Positions 9,634 through 18,005 of a stretch of DNA of 64,000 nt are shown here, piece after piece. The stretch is from assembly GCA_031315995.1 (NCBI GenBank), contig JALDRG010000002.1, positions 186,001 through 250,000 of the forward strand, read 5' to 3'. The first letter of the stretch is position 1; each line of letters opens with the position of its first letter. Position numbers and translations under genes: made by a program. This DNA comes from Nitrospira sp. (lineage in GTDB: Bacteria; Nitrospirota; Nitrospiria; Nitrospirales; Nitrospiraceae). The notes beneath the pieces were generated by a model, which worked only from the letters and a program-made list of their open reading frames with translations, was not told where the DNA came from and did not search any database.

Positions 9634-11049
9634 TCAGGATCTTGAAGCCCGTTCGATGCCCCGTCGAAGTCGCAGCAGAGTGCGGTCACGGCCTAGCACC
9701 TCCATCACTTCGAACAGGCCAGGGCTGGCTGTCCGACCAGTCAACGCCACTCGCACCGGCTGGGCCAGTTGCCCCATCTTGATCCCCTCCTCCGCGACCA
9801 GCTTCTTAAACGCCTCCTCCCACTCGTGCTTGGAGAACGTGGGAAGGGCTTCAAACCGTTCGACCAGTTTGGTCAACACCGCCGCATGAGTTGACGTGAG
9901 GAACTTCTTTGCCGCCTCTTCATCAAATACCACCACTTCGCCGAAATAGGGCGTCACCCAGTGGACCATCTCGACCAAGGTCTTGGTTCGCTCTTTCACC
10001 AAAACCACGAGTTGGGCGATCCATTCGATCGAACAGGCACGGACCTCATCCTTGAGCCCGGCCTGTTCAAGAAGCGGCACGAGCGCCTGAGCAATCTCAG
10101 TCGGCGGGCTGGTTTTGAGGTATTCGGCATTGAGCCACAACAGCTTTTCAGGATTAAACACGGCGGCGGATGTCTGGACATTCTTCCAGGAGAACTTTTC
10201 AATCAGTTCCTCTCGCGAGAACCGTTCCTGGTCGCCATGCGACCAGCCCAAGCGGACCAGATAATTCACCATCGCATCGGGCAAGTAGCCCATCTCTTTA
10301 TACGCCATGATCGAGGTAGCACCATGGCGCTTCGACAACCGCGCCTTGTCCGAGCCGAGAATCATCGGCAAATGCCCGAAGCGCGGGAGCGGAAACCCCA
10401 ACGCCTGAAAAATCGGAATCTGCCGTGGGGTATTCGTGAGATGGTCGTCGCCCCGCACAACATGGGTGATCCCCATTGAGGCATCGTCGACCACCACGGA
10501 GAAATTGTAGGTGGGATATCCGTTGGATCGAAGAATGATCAGATCGTCCAAAATCTGGTTATCAAAGACCACGCGTCCCTTGATCAAGTCATCAACAACC
10601 GTCTGGCCGTCCTGCGGAGCCTTGAAACGAAGGGCCGCTTCGCCAGGTGGTTTTGTCAGGCCGAGATTCCGGCACCGACCGTCATACTTGGGGGACCCGC
10701 CTTTGGTTTCTGCATCTTTCCGACGCGTCTCCAGCTCCTCCGGGGTGCAGACACACCAGTAGGCATGGCCTTGCTCGAACAATCGCACCGCGTGGTCACG
10801 ATAGAGATCCATCCGCTCGGTCTGCCGGAAGGGCCCTTCGTCCCAATCGAGTTTGACCCAGCGCATGCCGTCCACAATGGCTTGAATGGAGTCGTCGGTG
10901 GAACGGCTCTGGTCGGTATCTTCGATGCGAAGGACAAACACCCCGTTCTGCTGCCGCGCAAACAGCCAGTTGAACAAGGCCGTCCGCACCCCGCCGATGT
11001 GGAGGAAACCGGTCGGACTGGGTGCGAATCGAACCCTGACCTGACTCAT
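9634..11049 (-). CDS. gltX: Glutamyl-tRNA synthetase
   Basis: A 471-residue class Ic synthetase that charges tRNA-Glu. The HIGH-type motif is in PSPTGFLHIGG near the N-terminus and the KMSKS-type motif is KLSKRHG. RGDDHLTNTPRQI is the conserved GluRS stretch in between. Length is typical of bacterial GltX. The ATG at 11049 fits the usual MSQVRVRFAPSPTG beginning; the nine extra codons of the longer frame have no family support. It is transcribed towards the two tRNA-Gln genes, which lie immediately downstream on the same strand. Confidence 0.97.
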   Translation of the reverse strand: MSQVRVRFAPSPTGFLHIGGVRTALFNWLFARQQNGVFVLRIEDTDQSRSTDDSIQAIVDGMRWVKLDWDEGPFRQTERMDLYRDHAVRLFEQGHAYWCVCTPEELETRRKDAETKGGSPKYDGRCRNLGLTKPPGEAALRFKAPQDGQTVVDDLIKGRVVFDNQILDDLIILRSNGYPTYNFSVVVDDASMGITHVVRGDDHLTNTPRQIPIFQALGFPLPRFGHLPMILGSDKARLSKRHGATSIMAYKEMGYLPDAMVNYLVRLGWSHGDQERFSREELIEKFSWKNVQTSAAVFNPEKLLWLNAEYLKTSPPTEIAQALVPLLEQAGLKDEVRACSIEWIAQLVVLVKERTKTLVEMVHWVTPYFGEVVVFDEEAAKKFLTSTHAAVLTKLVERFEALPTFSKHEWEEAFKKLVAEEGIKMGQLAQPVRVALTGRTASPGLFEVMEVLGRDRTLLRLRRGIERASRS

Positions 11050-11165
11050 CGCATCACCGTCACTCGTGTGGAACACGTCAAAGGGCGCTATCTATAACAC
11101 GGCATTGAAATGATGTACAGAAGTGGCCTGTTCCATTCTGAACCCGTTTTTGTTAAGAACAGACC

Positions 11166-11864
11166 ATGGCCGAACCGACACAGATAGCCAACATCGTCTC
11201 GCTCACGACCCTGACTCCGCACACGACGGAACTTGTGCTCCGTCCGATCGAGCACCCGCTGTCGTTCAAGCCCGGGCAGTGGATCTCTCTGCAATTGCCG
11301 GTTGGAGACCATCCGCCGTTGAACCGTGCTTACTCTCTGGCGGAGCCGCAGTCTTCCACCGGCCATCTCACGCTGGTCTTCGACCACGTTCCAGGCGGCA
11401 AGGGTTCCAGCTATCTCTCCTCGCTCAAGCCGGGCGATCGCCTTTCCCTGTCAGGCCCCTATGGCCACTTTGTGCTCCCCGAGCCAGAGTCTCAGCACTT
11501 GCTGTTGATCGGGCGCTATTCAGGGCTCGTTCCGCTCCGTTGCATGCTTCGCTCGCTTGCGTTGCAAGACTCGCTGCCTTCGACCACACTGATCGCACAG
11601 GCTCCCCACGCAGCCGAACAACTCTACCATGACGAATTCATGGCCCTGGCAGCACGCCACTCAACTTTTCGTTATCTGCCATTTATCTGCGTCACCCCCC
11701 AAAGCCATGGCGAGACGGTCGATGTGATCAAACAATTAGCCGGAAACGGTCGGCAAGTGACCCCCATGATTGCCGGGATCAAGTCATTCGCGCGCCCGTT
11801 GCGGGCTCTTTTTCTGGAATTGGGCTTCGACCGGCGGGAGGTGAAGCTCGAAACGTATGACTGA
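11166..11864 (+). CDS. Ferredoxin reductase-type FAD/NAD(P)-binding oxidoreductase
   Basis: A 232-residue protein of the FNR superfamily. The FAD-binding beta-barrel contains FKPGQWISLQLP and the flavin motif RAYSLAEP. The C-terminal nucleotide-binding half begins with LLLIGRYSGLVPLRCMLRSL, where the usual GTGIAP is replaced by GRYSGLVP. No iron-sulfur cysteine cluster is fused, so electrons would pass to a separate partner. It is convergent with the [2Fe-2S] ferredoxin gene next door, but pairing with that ferredoxin is only a guess. The altered glycine motif may change NAD(P)H preference. Confidence 0.82.
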   Translation: MAEPTQIANIVSLTTLTPHTTELVLRPIEHPLSFKPGQWISLQLPVGDHPPLNRAYSLAEPQSSTGHLTLVFDHVPGGKGSSYLSSLKPGDRLSLSGPYGHFVLPEPESQHLLLIGRYSGLVPLRCMLRSLALQDSLPSTTLIAQAPHAAEQLYHDEFMALAARHSTFRYLPFICVTPQSHGETVDVIKQLAGNGRQVTPMIAGIKSFARPLRALFLELGFDRREVKLETYD

Positions 11865-11971
11865 TCGTAATAAATGGACGAAAGGGTAAATCTGGTGATC
11901 GCACGACCGAAGGTCATTCCTTGCCACAGAGGTCATTCGGCCCCCAGGTCATCCCATCACTCCGGTCTTCC

Positions 11972-12388
11972 TCAGTGCCCTTCTTTCGCAAGATTCTTGT
12001 TGATGGCGGGAATCTCTACCACCACTTCCATCGAGCCATTCGGCACACACTGACAGCCGAGTCGTGACTGCAAGGTCGTGACGGGGGCTTCATCCAACTG
12101 ATCAAACTCATCATCTGTCCCCTCATTGCACGTTTCCAGCCCCTTCTTCACCATGACATGACATGTGGAGCATGCACAGACCCCACCACATACATGCTCC
12201 AGATCAATCCCGTTCCCCATTGCGATGTCGAGAATGCTCCCGGGCAATCCCGTAGGACCGTACGGAATCTTGTTCGGCTGCACTTCAACCTTTTTTTCCG
12301 TCTTGTCGGGAAAAATGAAGGTTACGGTATAGGGTTTTGCCGGTAGTTCAACGGCTGCCTTCTCAATATAGGGATTTGTCCCACCCAT
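11972..12388 (-). CDS. fdx: [2Fe-2S] ferredoxin of the ISC locus
   Basis: A 138-residue adrenodoxin-type ferredoxin. The cluster-binding cysteines are visible in EHVCGGVCACSTCH and, further on, LGCQC, matching C-x5-C-x2-C-x(n)-C with an extra Cys. An N-terminal extension of about 25 residues precedes the ferredoxin fold. It is transcribed divergently from iscR, and in this family it supplies electrons for cluster assembly on IscU. Divergent placement instead of the E. coli position after hscA is the only notable difference. Confidence 0.92.
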   Translation of the reverse strand: MGGTNPYIEKAAVELPAKPYTVTFIFPDKTEKKVEVQPNKIPYGPTGLPGSILDIAMGNGIDLEHVCGGVCACSTCHVMVKKGLETCNEGTDDEFDQLDEAPVTTLQSRLGCQCVPNGSMEVVVEIPAINKNLAKEGH

Positions 12389-12498
12389 GTTGCTTAGCCC
12401 CTTTTCTTCTCTATATGGTACAAATTATTCTTTCGCCTCTGACCGACGTACCTTGAATCTCAGACACTGAGATTCTCACTCTTCGCGCCGACACTCCC

Positions 12499-12567
12499 TT
12501 GACAGGTCCAAAGATCGCATGATACCTTTTGTACGACTGAATTGATCGGAGATCATTATAGTCTCCG
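12499..12567 (+). promoter_or_regulatory. Candidate iscR promoter and operator
   Basis: TTGACA at 12499-12504 is a perfect -35 hexamer; a weak -10 (TACCTT) follows after 18 bp. Downstream, CGGAGA (12547-12552) and TCTCCG (12562-12567) form a 6-bp inverted repeat around a 9-bp AT-rich centre. This lies 25 bp before the iscR start and is in the right place for autoregulation by an Rrf2-type dimer. The repeat does not match the E. coli IscR consensus well, so the operator call is tentative. Confidence 0.35.
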
Positions 12568-12591
12568 ACTTTAACGATCGGCAATAGGGCC

Positions 12592-13071
12592 ATGCTGAAA
12601 TTATCGAAAAAAGCAGATTACGGGTTGATGGCACTCCAGCATATTGCGGCCAACCAATACGCCGACGTCGCCCGAGCCCGCGTCGTGAATACAAAAGAGA
12701 TCGCAGAGGAGTACCACATTCCTGTTGAATTGCTGGCCAAAGTTTTACAAACCTTGGCCAAAAGTGGAATTATCGATAGCCATAACGGACCCAAAGGCGG
12801 CTATCTCCTCGGCAGGAACCCTCGCGAGATCACCATTGCCCAGGTCCTGGAAAGCTTGGAAGGTCCACTCGGCATCATGGACTGTTCACACGAGAAAGAA
12901 GGCGATGCCTGCATGCAGCGTGAGCACTGTAACATCAGAACCCCGTTGTTGAAAATTCAGAGCAGCATTTATCAGCTGCTGAACAATATGACTTTGCAAG
13001 ATATGATGGGGGGAACCCCACTCATCACCATTCAATCCGTGGCCACGGAACAACAAGGAGTCGAGCGATGA
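12592..13071 (+). CDS. iscR: Rrf2-family transcriptional regulator IscR
   Basis: A 159-residue Rrf2 protein with the N-terminal winged helix ([17 protein letters not shown]) and a recognition region ending KGGYLLGR. Cysteines 98, 107 and 113 provide the [2Fe-2S] ligand set; the first spacing is x8 instead of the x5 of E. coli IscR. As first gene of the operon it is expected to repress iscRSUA-hscBA-iscX when its cluster is loaded. It overlaps iscS by 4 bp (ATGA), indicating translational coupling. Confidence 0.95.
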   Translation: MLKLSKKADYGLMALQHIAANQYADVARARVVNTKEIAEEYHIPVELLAKVLQTLAKSGIIDSHNGPKGGYLLGRNPREITIAQVLESLEGPLGIMDCSHEKEGDACMQREHCNIRTPLLKIQSSIYQLLNNMTLQDMMGGTPLITIQSVATEQQGVER

Positions 13072-14285
13072 AGTTCCCGATTTACCTGGATAACCATTCG
13101 ACCACCCCGATGGATCCTCGGGTATTGGAATCAATGTTGCCCTATTTCACGGAAAAATTCGGGAACTCTGCCAGCCGGAATCATGCTTTCGGATGGGAAG
13201 CCGAAGAGGGCGTCGAAAACGCTCGGAAACAGATTGCCAAACTCATCCATGCGGATGCCAAGGAGATCGTGTTCACCAGCGGCGCAACGGAGTCGAACAA
13301 CCTGGCGCTCAAAGGCGTCGTCGAAATGTACCACGAAAAGGGCGACCACATTATTACGTCGTCCACCGAGCATCGTGCAGTGCTGGACACGGCCAAAGCC
13401 CTGGAAGCCAAACGGGGAGTCAAAGTCACATATCTCCCGGTCGATAAATTCGGCATGGTCAATCCGGAGGATGTGCGGAACGCCATCACCGATAAGACCA
13501 TCTTGATCTCAATCATGTTCGCCAATAACGAAATCGGCACCGTCAATCCGATCAAAGAGATCGGAAAGATCGCGAAGGAAAAAAGCATTCTCTTTCACTG
13601 CGATGCCACTCAAGGCGTGGGAAAAGTCCCGATTGATGTCCAGGACATGGGTATTGACTTGATGTCTTTCAGCGCCCACAAGATCTATGGCCCCAAGGGT
13701 GTCGGCGCCCTGTACGTCAGGAAAAAGAATCCTCGGGTTCGCATCGCGGCTCAAATGGATGGGGGCGGGCATGAGCGCGGCATGCGCTCCGGCACCCTCC
13801 CGGTTCCATTGATCGTGGGATTCGGGAAAGCCTGTGAGCTAGGCGAACAGGAAATGGCGGCTGACGGTGCGCGGTTGTCCGTGATGCGGGATCGCCTCCA
13901 TACCACGATTACCAACGCGCTTGAAGAGGTCTATTTGAACGGCCATCCGACGCAGCGCCTTCCTCACAACCTGAACATTTCGTTCGCCTATGTCGAAGGC
14001 GAATCGCTGCTGATGGGCTGCAAAGAAATCGCGCTCTCCTCGGGATCCGCCTGCACCTCAGCAACTCTTGAGCCGTCATACGTCCTGCGCGCGTTGGGGG
14101 TGGGGGCGGAACTCGCGCATTCCTCCATTCGATTCGGCCTAGGACGCTTCACACTCGACGAAGAGGTTGACTATGCCGGAAAGCGAATTATCGAGGTGGT
14201 AACCAAACTCCGAGAGATGTCCCCGTTGTATGAAATGGCAAAAGAGGGCATTGATCTAAAATCCGTGCAATGGGCTGCGCATTAA
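13068..14285 (+). CDS. iscS: Cysteine desulfurase IscS
   Basis: A 405-residue class V PLP enzyme that removes sulfur from cysteine and passes it to IscU. Visible motifs are the start [14 protein letters not shown], the PLP-lysine stretch [12 protein letters not shown], and the active-site cysteine loop [17 protein letters not shown]. The 10-residue SSGSACTSA loop is the long group I (IscS/NifS) type, not SufS. Length is typical. It overlaps iscR by 4 bp and precedes iscU by 42 bp. Confidence 0.97.
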   Translation: MKFPIYLDNHSTTPMDPRVLESMLPYFTEKFGNSASRNHAFGWEAEEGVENARKQIAKLIHADAKEIVFTSGATESNNLALKGVVEMYHEKGDHIITSSTEHRAVLDTAKALEAKRGVKVTYLPVDKFGMVNPEDVRNAITDKTILISIMFANNEIGTVNPIKEIGKIAKEKSILFHCDATQGVGKVPIDVQDMGIDLMSFSAHKIYGPKGVGALYVRKKNPRVRIAAQMDGGGHERGMRSGTLPVPLIVGFGKACELGEQEMAADGARLSVMRDRLHTTITNALEEVYLNGHPTQRLPHNLNISFAYVEGESLLMGCKEIALSSGSACTSATLEPSYVLRALGVGAELAHSSIRFGLGRFTLDEEVDYAGKRIIEVVTKLREMSPLYEMAKEGIDLKSVQWAAH

Positions 14286-14327
14286 CCTGAAACATCACGA
14301 CTGTGAGCGATACATTCGGAGGACACC

Positions 14328-14711
14328 ATGGCCTATAGCGAAAAAGTTGTCGACCACTTCAATAACCCCCGCAACATGGGAAGTTTCAAGAAAGAAGAGG
14401 ACGGGGTAGGCACCGGCATCGTTGGCGCACCGGAATGCGGCGATGTCATGAAACTCCAGATCAAGGTTGAAAACGAGACGATCGTGGACGCCAAGTTCAA
14501 GACCTTCGGGTGCGGCTCCGCCATCGCCAGCTCCAGCTTGGCCACTGAGTGGCTCAAGGGCAAAACGGTCGAGGAAGCCGGCCGGATTAAGAATACCGAT
14601 ATCGTGCAGGAACTGAATCTGCCTCCCGTCAAGATTCACTGTTCGGTATTGGCCGAGGATGCTATCAAAGCGGCCCTCGCCGACTATCAAAAGAAAGCCG
14701 ACCCGAAGTAA
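14328..14711 (+). CDS. iscU: Fe-S cluster scaffold IscU
   Basis: A 127-residue scaffold with the three ligand cysteines at positions 37 (APECGD), 62 (FGCGSA) and 105 (KIHCSVLAEDA). The LPPVK motif recognised by the HscA chaperone is at residues 98-102, immediately before the third cysteine. A good ribosome-binding site (GGAGG) precedes the ATG. Position between iscS and iscA is canonical. Confidence 0.97.
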   Translation: MAYSEKVVDHFNNPRNMGSFKKEEDGVGTGIVGAPECGDVMKLQIKVENETIVDAKFKTFGCGSAIASSSLATEWLKGKTVEEAGRIKNTDIVQELNLPPVKIHCSVLAEDAIKAALADYQKKADPK

Positions 14712-14732
14712 CGACAAGAAGGAGCACACGCT

Positions 14733-15092
14733 ATGGACGCCACCACGAATACGGATGCTCAAGCCCCGGTCATCACCCTGAGCGACGCTGCCTTACAAGA
14801 AGTGAAGCGTCTCATCAATGTCCAAGGCATCGAAGACGGCGGTCTCCGCCTTGGCGTCAAGGGGGGCGGCTGCTCCGGTCTGAGCTATACCATCAACTTC
14901 GATGAAAAGATCGGCCAATACGATCAGGTGTACGAATTCGACGGCGTGAAGGTCATTGTGGACGCCAAGAGCGCCATCTACCTGCAAGGCACGCAGCTCG
15001 ATTTTCAGAAGGACCTGATGGGCGGAAACTTCAAATTCGTGAACCCAAACGCCAACAAGACATGCGGCTGCGGAGAGTCTTTTTCAGCCTAA
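14733..15092 (+). CDS. iscA: Iron-sulfur assembly protein IscA (A-type carrier)
   Basis: A 119-residue A-type carrier with the conserved cysteines at 47 (GGGCSGLSY) and 111/113 (KTCGCGESFSA). These three bind iron or a cluster at the dimer interface. The protein delivers clusters from IscU to client apoproteins. It follows iscU by 21 bp with AAGGAG ahead of the start, in normal operon order. Confidence 0.96.
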   Translation: MDATTNTDAQAPVITLSDAALQEVKRLINVQGIEDGGLRLGVKGGGCSGLSYTINFDEKIGQYDQVYEFDGVKVIVDAKSAIYLQGTQLDFQKDLMGGNFKFVNPNANKTCGCGESFSA

Positions 15093-15106
15093 ACGAGCAA
15101 GAGCAC

Positions 15107-15823
15107 ATGAATCGACGTACCACAGGCACCGAGGACCGACGCGAGCTGCAGATGGCTCGCAGTATGTGTTGGCACTGCCAATCCGAAATGGCCGGAGAAT
15201 ACTTTTGCGACCGTTGCGTGAAAGTCCAGCCGGTTTCGAAGGATCTGGACTATTTCACCTGCTTTGGACTTCCGAGACGCCTCGCTATCGATCCACAGAC
15301 GCTCGAAACCAAGTTCTACGAGTTGAGCCGCGCGTTCCATCCGGATTTCTATCAGAATAAAAGTGATGCGGAGCAGACTATCAGCCTCGACAACTCGGCC
15401 ATGCTGAACACCGCCTATCGCACCCTACGGGATCCGATTCAGCGAGCCGAGTATCTCTTGGACCTCGAAGCCGGCTCGGTGAAAGAAATCCGGACGACTC
15501 CGCCGGCCGACCTGTTCGAAGAGATTCTCGAGTTGCAGGACACGCTCGATGAGTTTCGTGCCAGCGATCGCGCCTCTCACAATGCCTCCACGCTCCGCAC
15601 GAAACTCCAGGCTGATCGAGCCACGCTCGAACAGCGGCAACAGGATATGGAAGCCCAGCTCCAACAGCTGTTCGGCCGGTGGGATGCGTTGCAAGATCGC
15701 GGCGAGGCCACCGAACAGACCCGAGCCGAGCGAGCCAGCATTCTCAAGAGTATGCGGGACCTTCTATCCAATCGTACCTACGTAAAAAACATCGTCAACG
15801 ATCTCGTCGAAACGATCGCCTAA
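15107..15823 (+). CDS. hscB: Co-chaperone HscB with N-terminal zinc-binding motif
   Basis: A 238-residue J-protein that hands IscU to HscA. An N-terminal CWHC-x(n)-CDRC zinc motif (about residues 20-37) precedes the J domain, which has the HPD triplet in RAFHPDFYQ. The C-terminal part is the three-helix IscU-binding domain. The zinc motif is absent from E. coli HscB but matches the arrangement of eukaryotic HSC20. Start taken as ATG 15107, just past the iscA stop; ATG 15152 is an alternative that still keeps the zinc motif. Confidence 0.93.
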   Translation: MNRRTTGTEDRRELQMARSMCWHCQSEMAGEYFCDRCVKVQPVSKDLDYFTCFGLPRRLAIDPQTLETKFYELSRAFHPDFYQNKSDAEQTISLDNSAMLNTAYRTLRDPIQRAEYLLDLEAGSVKEIRTTPPADLFEEILELQDTLDEFRASDRASHNASTLRTKLQADRATLEQRQQDMEAQLQQLFGRWDALQDRGEATEQTRAERASILKSMRDLLSNRTYVKNIVNDLVETIA

Positions 15824-15828
15824 TCACT

Positions 15829-17649
15829 ATGGCACGCATTGTCGGCATTGACCTCGGCACCACCAATTCCCTTGTCGCCTATATGGATCAGGGGACGCCG
15901 CGCATCATCTCCGCGCGTGGCGAACGCGCGATGGTTCCCTCCGTCGTCGCGCTGACCGACAACGGCCTCATCGTCGGCGATCCGGCCAAGGAATATCTGA
16001 CAAGAGATCCCGAGCGCACGGTCTACTCCGTGAAACGCTTCATGGGAAAGAGCCTGGCCGACGTCCACGACGAACTGGCCTACTTTCCCTATACGCTCGC
16101 GGAAAAGGGCGGGGTCATCCGGATCAAGCTTGGGGAGAAGTCCTACTCCCCACCGCAGATCTCTGCCATGATTTTGAAAGAGCTCAAGATCCGCGCGGAA
16201 GCCTTTCTTGGAGAAAGTATCACCAAAGCCGTCATTACCGTACCCGCCTATTTCAACGATAGTCAGCGGCAGGCGACCAAGGATGCCGGCATGATTGCCG
16301 GGCTTGAAGTCTTGCGCATCATCAATGAACCAACCGCCGCCTCGCTGGCCTATGGACTACAAGAAAAGACACAGGGCACGATCGCGGTCTACGACTTGGG
16401 CGGTGGAACGTTCGATATCTCGATCTTAAAATTAAAAAACGGGATCTTTGAAGTGCTCGCCACGAATGGCGATACACATCTCGGCGGTGACGACTTTGAC
16501 CAGTTGATTGCCGACCTTTTTCTTGGCGAGATCCGCACGCAATACGGGCTCGATCTCGGCGCCCATCCCGATCATATGCAGGCGGTCCGCCTGGAAGCCG
16601 AACGCGCGAAGATACGTCTGTCGGAAGAACTCAAGACAGCCGTAACTCTCGACCTGCCTGACGGGAAAGGCCGATTCACGCGGGAACTCACTCGCGATCA
16701 GCTCGAGCAACTCTGTACGGCATTGGTCGAACGCACTCTAGGACCCTGTCGCCTGGCATTGAAAGATTCAGAACTGACGCCGGATGACATCGACGAGGTC
16801 GTGCTCGTTGGTGGGGCGACCCGCATGCCGCTGGTTCGCCAGCGCGTTCACGCTCTCTTCGGCAAACAGCCGCACTGTGAACTGAATCCGGACGAAGTGG
16901 TGGCGCTCGGCGCCGCCGTACAGGCCGATATTCTGAGCGGTGGTACGACCGATATGTTGCTGCTGGACGTAACCCCCCTGTCATTGGGCATCGAAACCAT
17001 GGGTGGCGTGATGAGCAGTCTGATCAGGCGCAACACCACTATCCCTGCCAGCGCAAAGGAAATGTTCACCACTTATGTGGATGGCCAAACCGGGGTGGAC
17101 ATTCATATTCTGCAGGGCGAACGAGAACTGGCGGAGGACAACCGCAGCCTTGCCCGTTTCCGCCTTAAGGTGCCGCCATTGCCGGCCGGGGTTCCACGCA
17201 TCGAAGTGACCTTCTTGATCGATGCCAACGGCATTCTCAATGTCATGGCCAAAGACATGCGGACCGGTGAGACCCAGTCGATCGAGGTCAAACCTTCCTA
17301 CGGATTGTCGGATCAAGAAGTCGAACGGATGATCGAAGATTCGTTTAAATTCGCTGCGGATGATGTCAGTGCGCGAAAACTGATCGACGCCCGACTCGAT
17401 GCGGGGGCACTGATCACCACAACCGAAAAATCGTTATCAGATGGCGGGCATCTCATCGCCGCGGGTGAAGTCGAGGCCATCCGAACGGCGCTCTCGGCAC
17501 TGATCGCCGCCAAGGATGGGAACGACTCCCGTGCCATTCGTGCGCGCATGGCAGACCTTGAGCACGCGGCCAAAGGCCTCACCGTGGCCATGCTGGACGA
17601 TTCCCTCAAACAAGGGCTCCAAGGCAAAAAGGTCTCTGACATTACATAA
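15829..17649 (+). CDS. hscA: Hsp70-type chaperone HscA
   Basis: A 606-residue Hsp70 dedicated to Fe-S transfer from IscU. The ATPase domain begins GIDLGTTNSLVAYM and contains the phosphate motifs VYDLGGGTFDISIL and LVGGATRMPLVR. The substrate-binding domain follows (LLDVTPLSLGIETMGG). The C-terminus lacks the acidic EEVD-like tail of DnaK, as expected for HscA. ATG 15829 lies 6 bp after the hscB stop; the longer frame to 15679 merely overlaps hscB and is rejected. Confidence 0.96.
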   Translation: MARIVGIDLGTTNSLVAYMDQGTPRIISARGERAMVPSVVALTDNGLIVGDPAKEYLTRDPERTVYSVKRFMGKSLADVHDELAYFPYTLAEKGGVIRIKLGEKSYSPPQISAMILKELKIRAEAFLGESITKAVITVPAYFNDSQRQATKDAGMIAGLEVLRIINEPTAASLAYGLQEKTQGTIAVYDLGGGTFDISILKLKNGIFEVLATNGDTHLGGDDFDQLIADLFLGEIRTQYGLDLGAHPDHMQAVRLEAERAKIRLSEELKTAVTLDLPDGKGRFTRELTRDQLEQLCTALVERTLGPCRLALKDSELTPDDIDEVVLVGGATRMPLVRQRVHALFGKQPHCELNPDEVVALGAAVQADILSGGTTDMLLLDVTPLSLGIETMGGVMSSLIRRNTTIPASAKEMFTTYVDGQTGVDIHILQGERELAEDNRSLARFRLKVPPLPAGVPRIEVTFLIDANGILNVMAKDMRTGETQSIEVKPSYGLSDQEVERMIEDSFKFAADDVSARKLIDARLDAGALITTTEKSLSDGGHLIAAGEVEAIRTALSALIAAKDGNDSRAIRARMADLEHAAKGLTVAMLDDSLKQGLQGKKVSDIT

Positions 17650-17671
17650 TCTCTGTCAACGAGGACATGCA

Positions 17672-17884
17672 ATGGATTTGAAGTGGAACGATACTGAAGA
17701 AATCGCGATCCGTTTGGTCGAAGCCCACCCGGCCACCGATCCCCTCACGGTCCGATTCACGGACATGCATGCCTGGGTTGTCGCCCTCCCAGAATTCAAG
17801 GATGACCCCAAGAAGTCGAACGAAAAAACGCTCGAATCCATCCAGATGGCCTGGCACGAAGAGTATCAGGACTCCCAATCCTGA
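17672..17884 (+). CDS. iscX: Fe-S assembly protein IscX
   Basis: A 70-residue acidic protein whose sequence (LKWNDTEEIAIRLVEAHP, LPEFKDD, NEKTLESIQMAWHEEY) matches the IscX/YfhJ family throughout. It is an IscS-binding modulator and possible iron donor. ATG 17672 follows a GAGGA ribosome-binding site. It is the last gene of the isc operon, 22 bp after hscA. The start of the longer open frame (17516) falls inside hscA and is not used. Confidence 0.94.
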   Translation: MDLKWNDTEEIAIRLVEAHPATDPLTVRFTDMHAWVVALPEFKDDPKKSNEKTLESIQMAWHEEYQDSQS

Positions 17885-18005
17885 TTCACCCCCGCATATC
17901 CCTTCTCCTCAAGAGCTGATACGCACTCTAACCCTGGAAGACCGCGGGCTGTACGAATGCAGAGCACTTCGATGCAACCGGCAGAAGCATCTCTCTATTT
18001 TTTCG

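Noticed and set aside
15679..15828. N-terminal extension of HscA
   Set aside because: It lies inside hscB in another frame; Hsp70 sequence starts at ATG 15829.
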